Positions 47,105 through 58,056 are shown, numbered from the stretch's first letter. The stretch is 64,000 bases of DNA from Halomonas korlensis (GCF_900116705.1 NZ_FPBP01000004.1:124001-188000), one strand, 5' to 3'. Notes: a model not told the origin generated them from the sequence alone. Translations and numbers: made by a program.

Positions 47105-49711
47105 CTAAAGCCGTTCCTCGACCCAGGCCGGCACGCTGGCCAGCGCGCCCGGCAGCGCCGCGACATCGCTGCCACCGGCCTGTGCCATGTCGGGCCGGCC
47201 GCCGCCCTTGCCGCCCACCTGGGAGGCCACATGATTGACCAGCTCGCCGGCCTTCACACGGCCGGTGAGATCGCTGGTCACCCCGGCGATCAGGCTGACC
47301 TTGCCGGCTTCGGCGTCAGCCACGCCCAGCACGACGATGCCGGAGCCCAGCTTGTTCTTGAGCTGGTCCAGCACGCCGCGCAGCTCCTTGCCGGAAACGC
47401 CCTCCAGCCGCGTGGCCAGCACCTTGACGCCATTCACGTCACGGGCCTGGCTGAGCATGTCGCTCCCGGCGGTACTGGCGAGCTTGGCCTTCAGGCGCTC
47501 GAGCTCCTTTTCCAGGGCGCGGTTGCGCTCGACCAGCGATTCCACCCGCTCTTCCGCCTGCTCCGGCTTGGCCTTGAGTCGTTCCCCGATACGATTCAGG
47601 CGCGCTTCCTGTTCGCGGAAGTGCGCCAGGGCTCCCTCACCGGTGATCGCCTCGATACGCCGCACGCCGCTGGCGATCCCGGCTTCGCTGACGATATGAA
47701 AGCAGCCGATGTCGCCGCTGTGTGCCACGTGGGTACCGCCACAGAGCTCGATGGAGAAATCATCAGGCCCGATGGTCAGCACTCTCACGTTATCGGCGTA
47801 CTTAGCCTCGAACAGCGCCGCGGCGCCCTTGGTCTTGGCCTGGTCGAGACTCATCTGCTCGATGCGCGTCGGCGCATTGGCGAGAATCTGCTGATTAACG
47901 ATAGTCTCTACCTCGGCCAACTGCTCGGGCGTCATGGCCTCGAAATGACTGAAGTCGAAGCGCAGCCGCTCGGGGGTGACCAGTGAGCCCTTCTGCTGCA
48001 CATGATCGCCCAGCACCATGCGCAGTGCCTTGTGCATCAGGTGGGTCGCCGAGTGGTTGCGTACCGTGGCGGCCCGCAGGCCGGCATCGACCTGCGGGGT
48101 GACCTCGGCGCCCACCGCCAGCTCGCCTTCCAGCATCACACCATGATGCAGATGATGGCCGGCCTGCTTCTGGGTATCGGTGACCATGAATCGGCCGCCC
48201 GGCACGCTCAGATAGCCGGTATCGCCCACCTGGCCGCCAGATTCGCCGTAGAAGGGCGTTCGATCCAGCACCACCACGCCGCGCTGTTCGGGCACCAGGC
48301 CGCTCAGGGCGTTGCCCTGGCGATCGACGATTGCCGTGACGGTGGCCCGATCCTCGAGCCGGTCGTAGCCGGTGAACGCCGTCTCGCCCTCGAGCTCTAG
48401 CGCGGCCCCGTAGTCGGCGCCGAACTGGCTGGCGGCACGGGCGCGATCGCGCTGGGCCTCCAGCTCACGCTGAAAACCCGTCTCGTCCAGGCTCACGCCG
48501 CGCTCACGACAGACATCGGCGGTCAGGTCATACGGAAAACCGTAGGTGTCGTAGAGCTTGAAGATCGTCTCACCCGGGAGCACTTCGCTGTCCAACCTGG
48601 CCAGGGCTTCCTCGAGCAGCCCCATGCCGTGCTCCAGGGTGCGTGCGAACTGTTCCTCTTCCTTGAGCAGCACACGCTCGATCCGCTGGCGCGCCTGGCG
48701 AAGCTCCGGGTAGGCGTCGCCCATCTCGGCGTCGAGTGCTCCGACCAGCTTGTGGAAGAAGTTGCCCTTGGCGCCGAGCTTGTGACCGTGTCGAATGGCG
48801 CGCCGAATAATTCGGCGCAGCACGTAGCCACGCCCCTCGTTGGAAGGCAATACGTCATCGACGATCAGGAAAGCGCAGGAGCGGATATGATCCGCGATCA
48901 CCCGCAGCGAAGGCGTGCTGGTGTCGTCGTGCCCTGTGGCCCGGGCCGCTGACTCCAGCAGATTCTGGAAGAGGTCGATCTCGTAATTGGAGTGCACGCC
49001 CTGCAGTACCGCAGCGACCCGCTCAAGCCCCATGCCGGTATCGATGGACGGCTTGGGCAGAGCATTGAGGGTGCCGCTGGCGTCGCGATCGAACTGCATG
49101 AATACCAGGTTCCAGATCTCGATATAACGATCGCCATCTTCTTCGGGGCTGCCAGGCGGCCCACCCCAGACTTCTGGACCATGATCGAAGAAGATCTCGG
49201 AACTCGGTCCGCAGGGGCCGGTGTCGCCCATCTGCCAGAAGTTGTCCTCATCGAGTTTCGAGAACCGTGCGGGATCGATGCCTATCTCATCCTTCCAGAT
49301 ACGCTCGGCCTCGTCGTCGCTGATGTGCACGGTCACCCACATCTTCTCTCTGGGCAGGCCCAACACTTCGGTCAGGAACATCCAGGCAAAGCGGATGGCG
49401 TCACGCTTGAAGTAATCGCCGAAACTGAAATTGCCGAGCATCTCGAAAAAGGTGTGGTGACGCGCGGTATATCCGACGTTATCGAGGTCGTTGTGCTTAC
49501 CGCCGGCACGCACGCAGCGCTGAGCCGAGGTAGCGCGCACGTAGGGACGCGGGTCGCGACCCAGAAAGACGTCCTTGAAAGGCACCATGCCGGCGTTAGT
49601 GAAGAGCAGGGTCGGGTCGTTGTCCGGCACCAGGGAGCTTGAGGGCACGATGGTGTGACCGTGCTCCTCGAAAAAACTCAGGAAGGCCTGTCTGATCTCT
49701 GCGCTTTTCAT
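47105..49711 (-). CDS. alaS: Alanyl-tRNA synthetase
   Basis: 868 residues, close to E. coli (876). Class II catalytic domain with [20 protein letters not shown] and [18 protein letters not shown]; tRNA-recognition domain; editing domain with zinc ligands [13 protein letters not shown] and [13 protein letters not shown]; carboxyl C-Ala domain ending [14 protein letters not shown]. It charges tRNA-Ala and clears mischarged Ser and Gly. It lies behind recX with a 153 bp leader that contains a perfect inverted repeat. Confidence 0.97.
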   Translation of the reverse strand: MKSAEIRQAFLSFFEEHGHTIVPSSSLVPDNDPTLLFTNAGMVPFKDVFLGRDPRPYVRATSAQRCVRAGGKHNDLDNVGYTARHHTFFEMLGNFSFGDYFKRDAIRFAWMFLTEVLGLPREKMWVTVHISDDEAERIWKDEIGIDPARFSKLDEDNFWQMGDTGPCGPSSEIFFDHGPEVWGGPPGSPEEDGDRYIEIWNLVFMQFDRDASGTLNALPKPSIDTGMGLERVAAVLQGVHSNYEIDLFQNLLESAARATGHDDTSTPSLRVIADHIRSCAFLIVDDVLPSNEGRGYVLRRIIRRAIRHGHKLGAKGNFFHKLVGALDAEMGDAYPELRQARQRIERVLLKEEEQFARTLEHGMGLLEEALARLDSEVLPGETIFKLYDTYGFPYDLTADVCRERGVSLDETGFQRELEAQRDRARAASQFGADYGAALELEGETAFTGYDRLEDRATVTAIVDRQGNALSGLVPEQRGVVVLDRTPFYGESGGQVGDTGYLSVPGGRFMVTDTQKQAGHHLHHGVMLEGELAVGAEVTPQVDAGLRAATVRNHSATHLMHKALRMVLGDHVQQKGSLVTPERLRFDFSHFEAMTPEQLAEVETIVNQQILANAPTRIEQMSLDQAKTKGAAALFEAKYADNVRVLTIGPDDFSIELCGGTHVAHSGDIGCFHIVSEAGIASGVRRIEAITGEGALAHFREQEARLNRIGERLKAKPEQAEERVESLVERNRALEKELERLKAKLASTAGSDMLSQARDVNGVKVLATRLEGVSGKELRGVLDQLKNKLGSGIVVLGVADAEAGKVSLIAGVTSDLTGRVKAGELVNHVASQVGGKGGGRPDMAQAGGSDVAALPGALASVPAWVEERL

Positions 49712-49781
49712 GGGATATCCGTGACGATAAGCAGGATGACGCGGCGGGAAGGCGATCGACGGCGGCGATGCCTGCCCGACA

Positions 49782-49805
49782 TGTCGGGCTCGGTGGAGCC
49801 CGACA
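49782..49805. promoter_or_regulatory. Perfect inverted repeat in the alaS leader
   Basis: TGTCGGGCTC and GAGCCCGACA, 10 bp each, flank GGTG, and the adjoining CCCGACATGTCGGG is itself a 14 bp palindrome. No T run follows, so it is not a simple terminator. E. coli AlaRS represses its own gene by binding a palindrome near the start of transcription; this may be an equivalent or an mRNA leader hairpin. Confidence 0.4.
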
Positions 49806-49864
49806 GCGTCAAAAGGAAGGAATTATAACGTAATCGTCAAGGAATTTTCAGCGTGGGGTGGGAA

Positions 49865-50341
49865 TCATTCCAGCCAGGCATGCTCCATGGCGTAGCGGAC
49901 CTGCTCGAAGGCAAAGCCACGGCCGGCCAGGAAGCGCTCACGCCGGGCCCGCTCGCGGGGCGTATCGCCAGGCGAGGAGAAGCGCCGCGCCAGCGCCTCG
50001 CAGGCAAGGGCGAACCAATCGGGCTCACCCGACGGTTCGCAATCGGCAAAGGCAGCACTCACCTGTTCCCGGTCGATGCCGCGTCGTTCGAGTTCAACGC
50101 GGATCTTCATCGGCCCCTGGCCGCGCTGGATACGCGAACGCACGAAGCTCTCGGCAAAGCGAATATCGGATTGCAGTCCCCGCTCGGCCAGGTCGTCGAG
50201 ACACTCGCCAATGGCCGCCGGCTCATGGCCCTTGGCGGCCAGGCGCTCGACGAGCTCCTGGCGGGAATACTCGCGCCTCGAGAGCAGACGGATTGCGTCG
50301 TCCCGGGGCGTCGCGTCGCGAGCGCCGGCGCTGACAGGCAT
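49865..50341 (-). CDS. recX: Recombination regulator RecX
   Basis: 158 residues of tandem three-helix repeats: AIRLLSRREYSRQELVERLA, DLAERGLQSDIRFAESFVRS and IQRGQGPMKIRVELERRGID. RecX caps RecA filaments and inhibits strand exchange. It follows recA by 2 bp and is surely cotranscribed with it. Confidence 0.93.
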   Translation of the reverse strand: MPVSAGARDATPRDDAIRLLSRREYSRQELVERLAAKGHEPAAIGECLDDLAERGLQSDIRFAESFVRSRIQRGQGPMKIRVELERRGIDREQVSAAFADCEPSGEPDWFALACEALARRFSSPGDTPRERARRERFLAGRGFAFEQVRYAMEHAWLE

Positions 50342-50343
50342 GG

Positions 50344-51438
50344 CTAGAGCAGGCCGTCCTCGCCGGTGTCCTCGATCGCGTCACCGGCGGGCACCTCGGC
50401 CGCACCTTGCTTGCTTTCCTTGCCCTCCTTCTCCTTGGGCTCGGCCGTGGCCAGCAATTGTCCGCGAATCTGGCTCTCGATCTCCTCCATCACGGCGGGG
50501 TTATCCTCCAGGAACTGGGCGGCGTTGGCCTTGCCCTGACCGATCTTGTTGCCCTGATAGCTGTACCAGGCACCCGCCTTGTCGACCAGCTTGCACTGCA
50601 CGCCCAGGTCGACGACTTCGCCGGCATGATAGATGCCCTTGCCATAGAGAATCTGGAACTCGGCCTGGCGGAAGGGCGGCGCCACCTTGTTCTTGACTAC
50701 CTTGACCCGCGTCTCGTTGCCGGTGACCTCGTCGCCCTGCTTGACCGAGCCGGTACGGCGAATGTCCAGGCGCACGCTCGAATAGAACTTCAGCGCGTTG
50801 CCGCCGGTAGTGGTTTCGGGACTGCCGAACATCACGCCGATCTTCATGCGGATCTGGTTGATGAATACCACCATGCAGTTGGCGTTCTTGATGTTGCCGG
50901 TGATCTTGCGCAGGGCCTGTGACATCAGGCGCGCCTGCAGGCCGACATGCGAGTCGCCCATCTCACCTTCGATCTCGGCGCGCGGCGTCAGTGCCGCCAC
51001 CGAGTCGATCACGATGACATCGACACCGCCCGAGCGCACCAGCATGTCGCAGATTTCCAGGGCCTGCTCGCCGTTATCGGGCTGGGAGACCAGCAGGTCG
51101 TCGAGATTGACCCCGAGCTTCTCGGCATAGCTGGGGTCGAGGGCATGCTCGGCGTCGATGAAGGCACAGGTCTTGCCCTGTTTCTGGGCCTGGGCGATCA
51201 CCGACAGGGTCAGGGTCGTCTTGCCCGAGGACTCGGGGCCGAAGATCTCGACGACCCGCCCCAGCGGCAGGCCGCCGATACCCAGAGCGATGTCCAGCCC
51301 CAGAGAGCCGGTGGAAACCGAGGGCATGACGACCCGCGGCGTGTCGCCGAGGCGCATCACGGTACCCTTGCCGAACTGACGCTCGATCTGTGTAAGCGCA
51401 GCGTTCAATGCCTTGCTGCGGTTGTCGTCCTGAGCCAT
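50344..51438 (-). CDS. recA: Recombinase RecA
   Basis: 364 residues from the ATG at 51438 ([20 protein letters not shown]). Walker [11 protein letters not shown] (about 67-76), the DNA-binding loop regions around [20 protein letters not shown], and a long acidic carboxyl tail are present. It pairs homologous DNA and, as a filament on single strands, triggers LexA-type autocleavage. A LexA box lies 18 bp upstream of the start. Confidence 0.97.
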   Translation of the reverse strand: MAQDDNRSKALNAALTQIERQFGKGTVMRLGDTPRVVMPSVSTGSLGLDIALGIGGLPLGRVVEIFGPESSGKTTLTLSVIAQAQKQGKTCAFIDAEHALDPSYAEKLGVNLDDLLVSQPDNGEQALEICDMLVRSGGVDVIVIDSVAALTPRAEIEGEMGDSHVGLQARLMSQALRKITGNIKNANCMVVFINQIRMKIGVMFGSPETTTGGNALKFYSSVRLDIRRTGSVKQGDEVTGNETRVKVVKNKVAPPFRQAEFQILYGKGIYHAGEVVDLGVQCKLVDKAGAWYSYQGNKIGQGKANAAQFLEDNPAVMEEIESQIRGQLLATAEPKEKEGKESKQGAAEVPAGDAIEDTGEDGLL

Positions 51439-51455
51439 GAAATGCCCCCTGTGCA

Positions 51456-51471
51456 CTGTATGATTGACCAG
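51456..51471 (-). promoter_or_regulatory. LexA box of recA
   Basis: Minus strand CTGGTCAATCATACAG fits CTG-N10-CAG. It lies unusually near the ATG (17 bp between), so the start of transcription must fall in or just upstream of the operator. Confidence 0.75.
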
Positions 51472-51498
51472 TAGTATGGCGTAAAAAAAGCGATTCGC

Positions 51499-52023
51499 CT
51501 AGCGCATCGCAATCTTGTCCTGAGATTCCAGTTGCCGTATCAGCCCGATGAGCGCATCGCGCACCGCCTGCTCGCGTACCGCCAGGCGATCTCCGGGATA
51601 ATGATGGCATTCGACCTCGACCCGCCGGATGCCACCCCAGGCCAGCCAGACGGTGCCGACCGGCTTGTCGGGGCTGCCTCCCCCAGGACCGGCCACGCCG
51701 CTGATGGCGACGCCGAGGTCCGCCCCGGACTCGCGGCAGGCCCCGGCCACCATGGCCTCGACCGCTTCGCGACTGACGGCGCCATGGGCCTCGAGCACCG
51801 CTGCCGGTACGCCCAGCAGGCGGCTCTTGGCCGCGTTGGAGTAGGTGACATAGCCGGTCTCGAAATAGGCCGAACTGCCGGCGACGGCGGTAATGGCGTT
51901 GGCCACGCCACCGCCGGTACAGGATTCCGCTGTGGTCACCGTGACGCCATGGGCGTGGCAAGCATGTCCCAGGCGCTCGGCAAGGGTCAGAAAGTCGAGC
52001 CTCATCAAACGATCGCTCTGCAA
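51499..52023 (-). CDS. pncC: Nicotinamide-nucleotide amidohydrolase PncC (CinA C-terminal family)
   Basis: 174 residues from a TTG at 52023 with a strong GGAGG 5 nt upstream; the ATG six codons later has no Shine-Dalgarno. The domain shows TVTTAESCTGGGVANAITAV, YVTYSNAAKSRLLGV and VAISGVAGPGGGSPDKPVGT, with the catalytic Ser in TAESCTGG. It deamidates NMN to NaMN for NAD recycling. It lies directly before recA, as in Pseudomonas and E. coli. Confidence 0.93.
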   Translation of the reverse strand: MQSDRLMRLDFLTLAERLGHACHAHGVTVTTAESCTGGGVANAITAVAGSSAYFETGYVTYSNAAKSRLLGVPAAVLEAHGAVSREAVEAMVAGACRESGADLGVAISGVAGPGGGSPDKPVGTVWLAWGGIRRVEVECHHYPGDRLAVREQAVRDALIGLIRQLESQDKIAMR

Positions 52024-52109
52024 GAATGCCTCCGAGTGAGATGGAAAACGCCGACAAGCGTTATCGGCAGACAGCTTAGCAGAGCCGTCTACCCCGGGGG
52101 ACTCTGGCG

Positions 52110-54893
52110 TCAGCCAGCGTCTTCTCCCGCCGCAAACTCCGCCAACACCTGCCGGCAGCCAGGTCCGACATTTTCTCCCGTGCCTAGCTCGATCCAGGGC
52201 ACGATCGCCAGCGGCGGGGCGACGACCGCGCCGAGAACCGACAGGACACCGCGAGCCAGCAGCTCGCGAGAGATCACCTTGATTTCCATGTCGGTCAGCC
52301 GGCCCTGCACCTTCACCGGCGAATCGGAAGCCAGCAGGCTGGGGTCCTTGGGGTGAGCCTCGAAGATCAGTTCCAGCCGCTCGTTGCCGAAGTTGATCGC
52401 ACCGGTGCCGGTGAAGTTGGTGTCCTCGGTATCGATGAAGAACTCCTCCAGTGTCGTCGTGCCATCCTCGCTTTCGAGCTGGGCGTAGGCGCAGCGCATC
52501 AACACCTGGTCCGCCTCGGCCAGCGCACCCAGCAGGGCCTCGCCCACGTCCAGCCCCGCGGCCTCGACCAGCAGCATGTCCAGTTCGCCGCCGGACATTG
52601 CCAGCTCAAGCGTGCCATCGAGGCTGGCCATGACCGCGGCCATCGAGTTGCCGTGGAAGCTGACCTGGCCCTCGCCGCCGATCGTTCCCGCGGAGTCCTC
52701 GGCGATGTCGCCAAGCTCCGCCTCCCGCAGCATCGGGCGAAGGTTCACCTGGCGTAGCGACAGCGCGAGATCGCCGCTCAGAGGCTCCTCTCGAGCGTCG
52801 AGTGTCAGCCGCGAGTTCACATCGCCGCCGCCGAGGCCAACCTGCAGCGGCTCGAGAGTCAGCAGGCCATTGTCCAGCGTCAGCTCGAGCGCCACGTCGT
52901 TCAGCGGCGCGTAGCGGGCGTCCACGTCCTTTGCGCTGTAGACCACCTTGGCATCCATGCGCCGCAGCCCCTGCACGTTCCACTCGTTGTCGGGGAAGAG
53001 CCTGGCAGGCTGGGTGTCAACGCTGCCGCGCCATCCTTCCGCTTCATCGCCCGGCGTGGGCTTCGCCCCGGTCAATGGGGTGAGGTCGCCCAGGACCAGC
53101 TGCTGCGAGTGCAGGTTTGCCCAGAGCATGTTGCGCTCGCCCAGGCGCAGCCGTACGTCGCCGCTGACGTCGCTGTCGCCGAAACGGCCCTGCGCGTCGC
53201 GCAGCTGCACCAGGCTCTCCTCGTAATCGAGGTAGCCCTCGAGCTCGTAGGGTGGCAGATCGGGCAGGTTCAGGCCGGTCAGCTCATTGAGCCGCGACGG
53301 GTTGGGCCCCGCCAGATGGAAAGTGCCCTGCAGCGCGGAGAGCGCCAGCGGCTGTTCGACGGTGCCATCCACCGTCAGCGATGTCTCCCCGGCGATTATC
53401 TTTCCCTCCACCGGATAGGGCTTGTCGGGGTCGTTCAGGTCGAGCAGCGGCCCGACCTCGAGGTCGTAGTCGAAATCCCGCGCGTTGTAGGTGCCGTTGC
53501 CCTGCAGCTGCACTCCGGTGACCGACATGTCATCAGGCCGCACCGTATCGGCATTCACGTATAGCGCCAGGGAGTGCGCGGGCGCTCGGTAGTCGAGCGA
53601 GGTGTCCTCGAAGACGAGTCTGCCCTGCGTGAAGCGGGCATGCAGCCGCCCGCCCAGCACGCCCTCGGCATCGAGCCCCAGCGGTGCCAGTGATTCCTGC
53701 AGATCCACCTGAGAGAGCTCTGCATCGACGGCGCCCTCCAGGGCCTCCGCGGTCGGCTCCAGCCAGCCCTGCGCAGTCAGCCCGCTCTCGCCATGCGCGG
53801 CGTGCAGGCGCTCTACGTACAGACGCCCCTCGGCGACGCGAGCCTCCAGCGCCACGTCTCGCAGCGTGTCATCACCATAGTCCAGCCGATCGATTGACAG
53901 GTCCGCCTCGCCGGAGAACTCCCGCAGCACGCTCAGCCGCTCAGCCCAGCGCCGCTGCCAGTCGCTAACGCCATTCTCCTCTTCGGTGGCCTCGTCCTCC
54001 TCGCGTGCGTCCTGGTCTTCCTCATCGGCATCCTCCATGCCGGCGATGTTCCAGCGCTCCAGGTCGAGCCGTTCGATATCCAGCTGCGTCTCGATGTGCG
54101 GCCTGTCCTCCATGACCACGCTGACCGAGCCCGACAGCGGGCTCCCGCCCAGCTGGCCCTCCAGCCGAGCTTCATAGTCCAGTGGATCGGCAGCCAGCGC
54201 CTGCGCTGGCGCATCGCCCCGGACCTCGAGATCGAGCTCCTGGCCCTGGAGGCTGCCCTGCGCCTGGGCTATCAGTTCGCGCACCTCCCCCTCGTCGCCG
54301 CGTGTCTCGAAGGCGGCGTCGATATCCGCCTCGAGCAGCGGGTCGCGATAGGTGAGACGACCCTCCTCCACGTTGACGACATCGGGGCGGATGCCGGGCT
54401 CCTGACCCGGCTCCTGATCGATCACCCCCTCCCAGCTGACGGCGCCATCCTCTCCCCGGGCCAGATGCACGACGGGAGACTGCAGATCCAGGCGCTGCAG
54501 CTGGATATTGGCGCGCAGCAGCGCACCGGTGTCGACCTCGAGCTCCAGCGCTTCCAGTTCCAGCATGTGTTCATGGGGCGCCCAGTCGGGATTGGCGACC
54601 CTGACGTCTTCCAGACGCACCGTCAGCGGCCATCCCCAATCGACATCCAGCGCACCGATCTCGACATTGCGACCGCCCAAGCGTTGGCTGGCCTGCTTCT
54701 CCAGCCATTCCCGCGGCCAGCCCCAAACGCCATCCAGCGCACCGATCTCGTCGTTGCGACCGTCCAGACGCTGGCTGGCCTGCTTCTCCACCCCTTCCTG
54801 CGCCCAGGCCGACTCAACCAGGCACATGGCTCCCCCCAACAAGAGGGCAACCGCCAAAAGCGGCAGCAAGACCCACCGAGCTATCCTTGCCAC
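52110..54893 (-). CDS. AsmA family protein
   Basis: 927 residues from a GTG at 54893, placed 4 nt after AGGAGGTGAT, a near-perfect anti-16S match; an ATG at 54914 is the alternative. An amino-terminal membrane segment (WVLLPLLAVALLLGGAMCLV) leads into a long periplasmic region. The chorein-like start (LDVDWGWPLTVRLEDVRVAN) and the carboxyl AsmA_2 region (SFHGNSMAAVMASLDGTLEL; INFGNERLELIFEAHPKDPS) are clear. AsmA-like proteins bridge the periplasm and are linked to phospholipid movement to the outer membrane. A highly acidic stretch (EDADEEDQDAREEDEATEEE, about residues 297-316) breaks the repeats. The amino end holds an 87 bp tandem duplication. Confidence 0.85.
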   Translation of the reverse strand: MARIARWVLLPLLAVALLLGGAMCLVESAWAQEGVEKQASQRLDGRNDEIGALDGVWGWPREWLEKQASQRLGGRNVEIGALDVDWGWPLTVRLEDVRVANPDWAPHEHMLELEALELEVDTGALLRANIQLQRLDLQSPVVHLARGEDGAVSWEGVIDQEPGQEPGIRPDVVNVEEGRLTYRDPLLEADIDAAFETRGDEGEVRELIAQAQGSLQGQELDLEVRGDAPAQALAADPLDYEARLEGQLGGSPLSGSVSVVMEDRPHIETQLDIERLDLERWNIAGMEDADEEDQDAREEDEATEEENGVSDWQRRWAERLSVLREFSGEADLSIDRLDYGDDTLRDVALEARVAEGRLYVERLHAAHGESGLTAQGWLEPTAEALEGAVDAELSQVDLQESLAPLGLDAEGVLGGRLHARFTQGRLVFEDTSLDYRAPAHSLALYVNADTVRPDDMSVTGVQLQGNGTYNARDFDYDLEVGPLLDLNDPDKPYPVEGKIIAGETSLTVDGTVEQPLALSALQGTFHLAGPNPSRLNELTGLNLPDLPPYELEGYLDYEESLVQLRDAQGRFGDSDVSGDVRLRLGERNMLWANLHSQQLVLGDLTPLTGAKPTPGDEAEGWRGSVDTQPARLFPDNEWNVQGLRRMDAKVVYSAKDVDARYAPLNDVALELTLDNGLLTLEPLQVGLGGGDVNSRLTLDAREEPLSGDLALSLRQVNLRPMLREAELGDIAEDSAGTIGGEGQVSFHGNSMAAVMASLDGTLELAMSGGELDMLLVEAAGLDVGEALLGALAEADQVLMRCAYAQLESEDGTTTLEEFFIDTEDTNFTGTGAINFGNERLELIFEAHPKDPSLLASDSPVKVQGRLTDMEIKVISRELLARGVLSVLGAVVAPPLAIVPWIELGTGENVGPGCRQVLAEFAAGEDAG
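54631..54804 (-). repeat. 87 bp tandem duplication in the AsmA-family gene
   Basis: Plus-strand copies at 54631-54717 and 54718-54804 match at most positions. They encode two 29-residue units beginning VEKQASQRLDGRNDEIGALD and LEKQASQRLGGRNVEIGALD. The second unit is the part that matches other AsmA starts, so the first is the inserted copy. Confidence 0.9.
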
Positions 54894-55039
54894 ATCACCT
54901 CCTGGAGGCGCCATGCGGAACGGCCCTGTCCCACGTGCGATATCGCCTTGTCGTTCAATCGGAACGCACAAAAAGTATAGTCAAGGCTCTCACCACGGTC
55001 ATAACGCCAGCGCCACGCGAGATAACACCCCTTCCCGCA

Positions 55040-55068
55040 TTGACACCACCGCGAATGGACACCATATA
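55040..55068 (+). promoter_or_regulatory. Sigma-70 promoter of the 45-residue gene
   Basis: -35 TTGACA (55040-55045), 17 bp spacer, -10 CATATA (55063-55068). It lies 41 bp before the ATG at 55109. Confidence 0.65.
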
Positions 55069-55108
55069 TTGACGGGAAGGGTTCACTTCTCATGACATGG
55101 AGGTAGGT

Positions 55109-55246
55109 ATGAAGCGAGCTATCGGGTTGATGATTGCCAACTGGTTCAGGAAACCCGCGAACCGCGAGAAAGCCAAGCGCACCGCAAGGCAGCTATGGAA
55201 CAAGCGGCGCGGCGGCAAAGGCCCCCCGGGGAACTCGAAGCCCTAG
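55109..55246 (+). CDS. Small basic protein of unknown function
   Basis: 45 residues (MKRAIGLMIANWFRKPANRE at the start, then KAKRTARQLWNKRRGGKG). A consensus promoter 41 bp upstream and a GGAGG Shine-Dalgarno 8 nt before the ATG make it a real gene candidate. The first 13 residues could form a short amphipathic or membrane-lying helix. The remainder is strongly basic with a Gly/Pro tail, suggesting RNA, DNA or membrane-surface contact. I do not recognise a family. It stands alone 224 bp before mutS and is divergent from the AsmA gene; the gap to mutS shows no clear signal. Confidence 0.65.
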   Translation: MKRAIGLMIANWFRKPANREKAKRTARQLWNKRRGGKGPPGNSKP

Positions 55247-55470
55247 ACATTCCAGGACCGAGCCACTCAAGGACCGAGCCTCGCGGCGCCTGTGATTCGA
55301 CGCCCCAATACCCAGCAAGTCATTTCTCATCCCTCGGCAATGGCGCCAGGCGCGACATCGCGTTGCGTGCTGGCCCCTGGCCGCGCATGGTAAGCTTGCG
55401 CCTACGATTGGCGAGTGTTTCCCCGCTCCCCCCGCGACCTTGAACCGAACCGACGCAGGCTAGACGAGAC

Positions 55471-58056
55471 GTGGCCGAGACGACCGCACCCAGCCATACC
55501 CCGATGATGGTCCAGTACCTGAAGCTCAAGCGCGATCATCCCGACGCGCTGCTCTTCTATCGCATGGGCGACTTCTACGAATTGTTCTTCGAGGATGCCC
55601 GCCGCGCCGCGCAGTTGCTCGACATCACTCTGACCCAGCGTGGCCAGTCGGCGGGCAAGCCGATACCCATGGCCGGGGTGCCCTACCACAGTGCCGAAGG
55701 CTACCTGGCCCGTCTGGTGCAGGCCGGCGAGTCGGTGGCCATCTGCGAGCAGATCGGCGACCCGGCAACCGCCAAGGGGCCCGTCGAGCGCAAGGTGGTG
55801 CGCATCGTCACCCCCGGCACCCTTTATGACGAGGCGCTGCTCGACGCCCGCCGCGATAACCTGCTGATGGCCGTCCATGCGGACGGCCTTAAATGGGGCC
55901 TCGCCTGGCTGGAGCTTTCCAGCGGACGCTTCAATGTGCTCGAGGTCGAGGGCGAAGAGGAAATGCTCGCCGAGCTCCAGCGCCTCGACCCCGCCGAGCT
56001 GCTGGTCGCGGAGAGCCTGACCCTGTCTCCCTCTATGGACGGCCGCCGCGGCCTGCGCCGGCAAAGCGACTGGCTTTTCGACCCGGAGAGCGCCCAGCGC
56101 ACCCTTTGCGACCAGTTTGCGGTCCAGGACCTGCGTGGCTTCGGCTGCGCGGCGCTCGAGGCCGCCATCACCGCCGCCGGGGTGCTGATCGACTACACCC
56201 GCGACACCCAGCGCTCCGCCCTGCCGCATGTCACCGTCATCGGAGTGGAGAATCGTGGCGATGCAGTGGTCATCGACGCCGCCAGCCGCCGCAATCTCGA
56301 AATCGACACCAATCTCGGCGGCACCAGCGATAACACCCTGGCCAGCGTGCTCGACACCACCGCCACCGCCATGGGCTCGCGGCTGCTCAAGCGCTGGCTC
56401 AACCGACCCCTGCGGGACCGTGAGCTGATCCAGGGACGTCAGGCGGCAGTCGCGCTGCTGCTCGACAACGAGGGCTTCGCCGAGCTTCGCGAATCGCTCA
56501 AGGCAATCGGCGACGTGGAGCGAATTCTCGCGCGCGTCGCCCTCTACAGTGCCCGACCGCGGGATCTGGCGCGACTTCGCGATGCCCTGGTCGCACTGCC
56601 TGGCCTTCAGACCGAGCTTGAGAGCTACGGCGAGGGCACGGCACTCGACGCCCTCAAGCGGCATATCCGTCCCTACCCCGAGCTTACCGACACCCTGACG
56701 CGCGCCCTGGTGGACAATCCGCCGGTGGTGATCCGTGATGGCGGGGTGATCGCTGGCGGCTTCGACGACGAGCTCGACGAGCACCGCGGTCTGGCCGAGC
56801 ACGCCGGCGATTATTTGATCGCGCTGGAAACCCGCGAGCGCGAGCGAACCGGTCTGGCCGGCCTCAAGGTGGGCTACAACCGCGTCCATGGCTACTTTAT
56901 CGAGATTCCCCGCGCCCAGGCGCGCGAGGTACCCGTCGACTACGTGCGCCGCCAGACGCTGAAGAATGCCGAGCGCTTCATCATTCCCGAACTCAAGGAG
57001 TTCGAGGACAAGGCGTTGTCGGCGAAATCCCGCGCGTTGGCGCGCGAGAAGCTGCTTTACGATGGCCTGCTCGACGCCTTGAACGCCGAGCTTGGCGATC
57101 TGCAGGCCACCAGCAATGCCCTGGCGACGCTCGATGTGCTGTGCGCCTTTGCCGAACGCGCCAGGGCGCTGGACTTCACTCGTCCACAGCTGGCCGAGCG
57201 GCCGGGCATCAGCATTCATGCCGGCCGCCACCCGGTGGTCGAACATGTCAGTGACGCACCGTTCGTGCCCAACGACCTCATGCTGGGCGATGAGCGTCGC
57301 ATGCTGGTGATCACCGGCCCCAACATGGGCGGCAAATCCACCTATATGCGACAGGCGGCGCTGATCACCCTGCTCGCCCACACTGGCAGCTTCGTGCCGG
57401 CCGACGCCGCCGTGATCGGTCCGGTGGATCGGATCTTTACCCGCATCGGCTCCTCGGACGACCTAGCCGGTGGGCGCTCGACGTTCATGGTCGAGATGAC
57501 CGAAACGGCCAATATCCTGCACAATGCCACCGACCACAGCCTGGTATTGATGGACGAGATCGGCCGTGGCACCAGCACCTTCGATGGCCTCTCGCTGGCC
57601 TGGGCCAGCGCCGAACACCTGACGCGTTCACGCGCCTTCACGCTCTTCGCCACCCACTATTTCGAGATGACCGCACTCGCAGAGCAGGCTGACGCAGTGG
57701 CCAACGTTCACCTCACCGCGGCGGAACACAAGGACGGCATCGTCTTCATGCATCGCGTGGAAGATGGGCCGGCCAGCCAGAGCTACGGCCTGCAGGTGGC
57801 CCAGCTTGCCGGCGTTCCCCAGGGGGTCATCGCGCGGGCCCGGGAAAAGCTCGCGGTTCTCGAGCAGCACGAGATCGACCAGGGCAGCCGGCAGCTCGCC
57901 GCGCCGGGAAGGCCGGAAGACGTTCCCCCCCGCCAGAATGATCTTTTTGCCAGCGCACCTCATCCCCTGGTGGACGAAATGGATGGCCTGGCACTCGACG
58001 ACCTGACACCTCGCCAGGCGCTTGAACTGCTCTATCGCTGGAAAGCCACGCTGTAG
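55471..58056 (+). CDS. mutS: DNA mismatch repair protein MutS
   Basis: 861 residues from a GTG at 55471. The mismatch-binding motif is present ([15 protein letters not shown], Phe-x-Glu near residues 37-39), then connector, lever and clamp domains, and the ABC ATPase with [30 protein letters not shown] and [20 protein letters not shown]. The carboxyl end ([16 protein letters not shown]) is the short tetramer helix. It starts mismatch repair with MutL. The mutS-fdxA pair is typical of Pseudomonas relatives. Confidence 0.97.
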   Translation: MAETTAPSHTPMMVQYLKLKRDHPDALLFYRMGDFYELFFEDARRAAQLLDITLTQRGQSAGKPIPMAGVPYHSAEGYLARLVQAGESVAICEQIGDPATAKGPVERKVVRIVTPGTLYDEALLDARRDNLLMAVHADGLKWGLAWLELSSGRFNVLEVEGEEEMLAELQRLDPAELLVAESLTLSPSMDGRRGLRRQSDWLFDPESAQRTLCDQFAVQDLRGFGCAALEAAITAAGVLIDYTRDTQRSALPHVTVIGVENRGDAVVIDAASRRNLEIDTNLGGTSDNTLASVLDTTATAMGSRLLKRWLNRPLRDRELIQGRQAAVALLLDNEGFAELRESLKAIGDVERILARVALYSARPRDLARLRDALVALPGLQTELESYGEGTALDALKRHIRPYPELTDTLTRALVDNPPVVIRDGGVIAGGFDDELDEHRGLAEHAGDYLIALETRERERTGLAGLKVGYNRVHGYFIEIPRAQAREVPVDYVRRQTLKNAERFIIPELKEFEDKALSAKSRALAREKLLYDGLLDALNAELGDLQATSNALATLDVLCAFAERARALDFTRPQLAERPGISIHAGRHPVVEHVSDAPFVPNDLMLGDERRMLVITGPNMGGKSTYMRQAALITLLAHTGSFVPADAAVIGPVDRIFTRIGSSDDLAGGRSTFMVEMTETANILHNATDHSLVLMDEIGRGTSTFDGLSLAWASAEHLTRSRAFTLFATHYFEMTALAEQADAVANVHLTAAEHKDGIVFMHRVEDGPASQSYGLQVAQLAGVPQGVIARAREKLAVLEQHEIDQGSRQLAAPGRPEDVPPRQNDLFASAPHPLVDEMDGLALDDLTPRQALELLYRWKATL

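Noticed and set aside
55402..57381. A 659-residue frame antisense to mutS
   Set aside because: Mirror of a conserved gene in GC-rich codon usage; no family features and no start signals.
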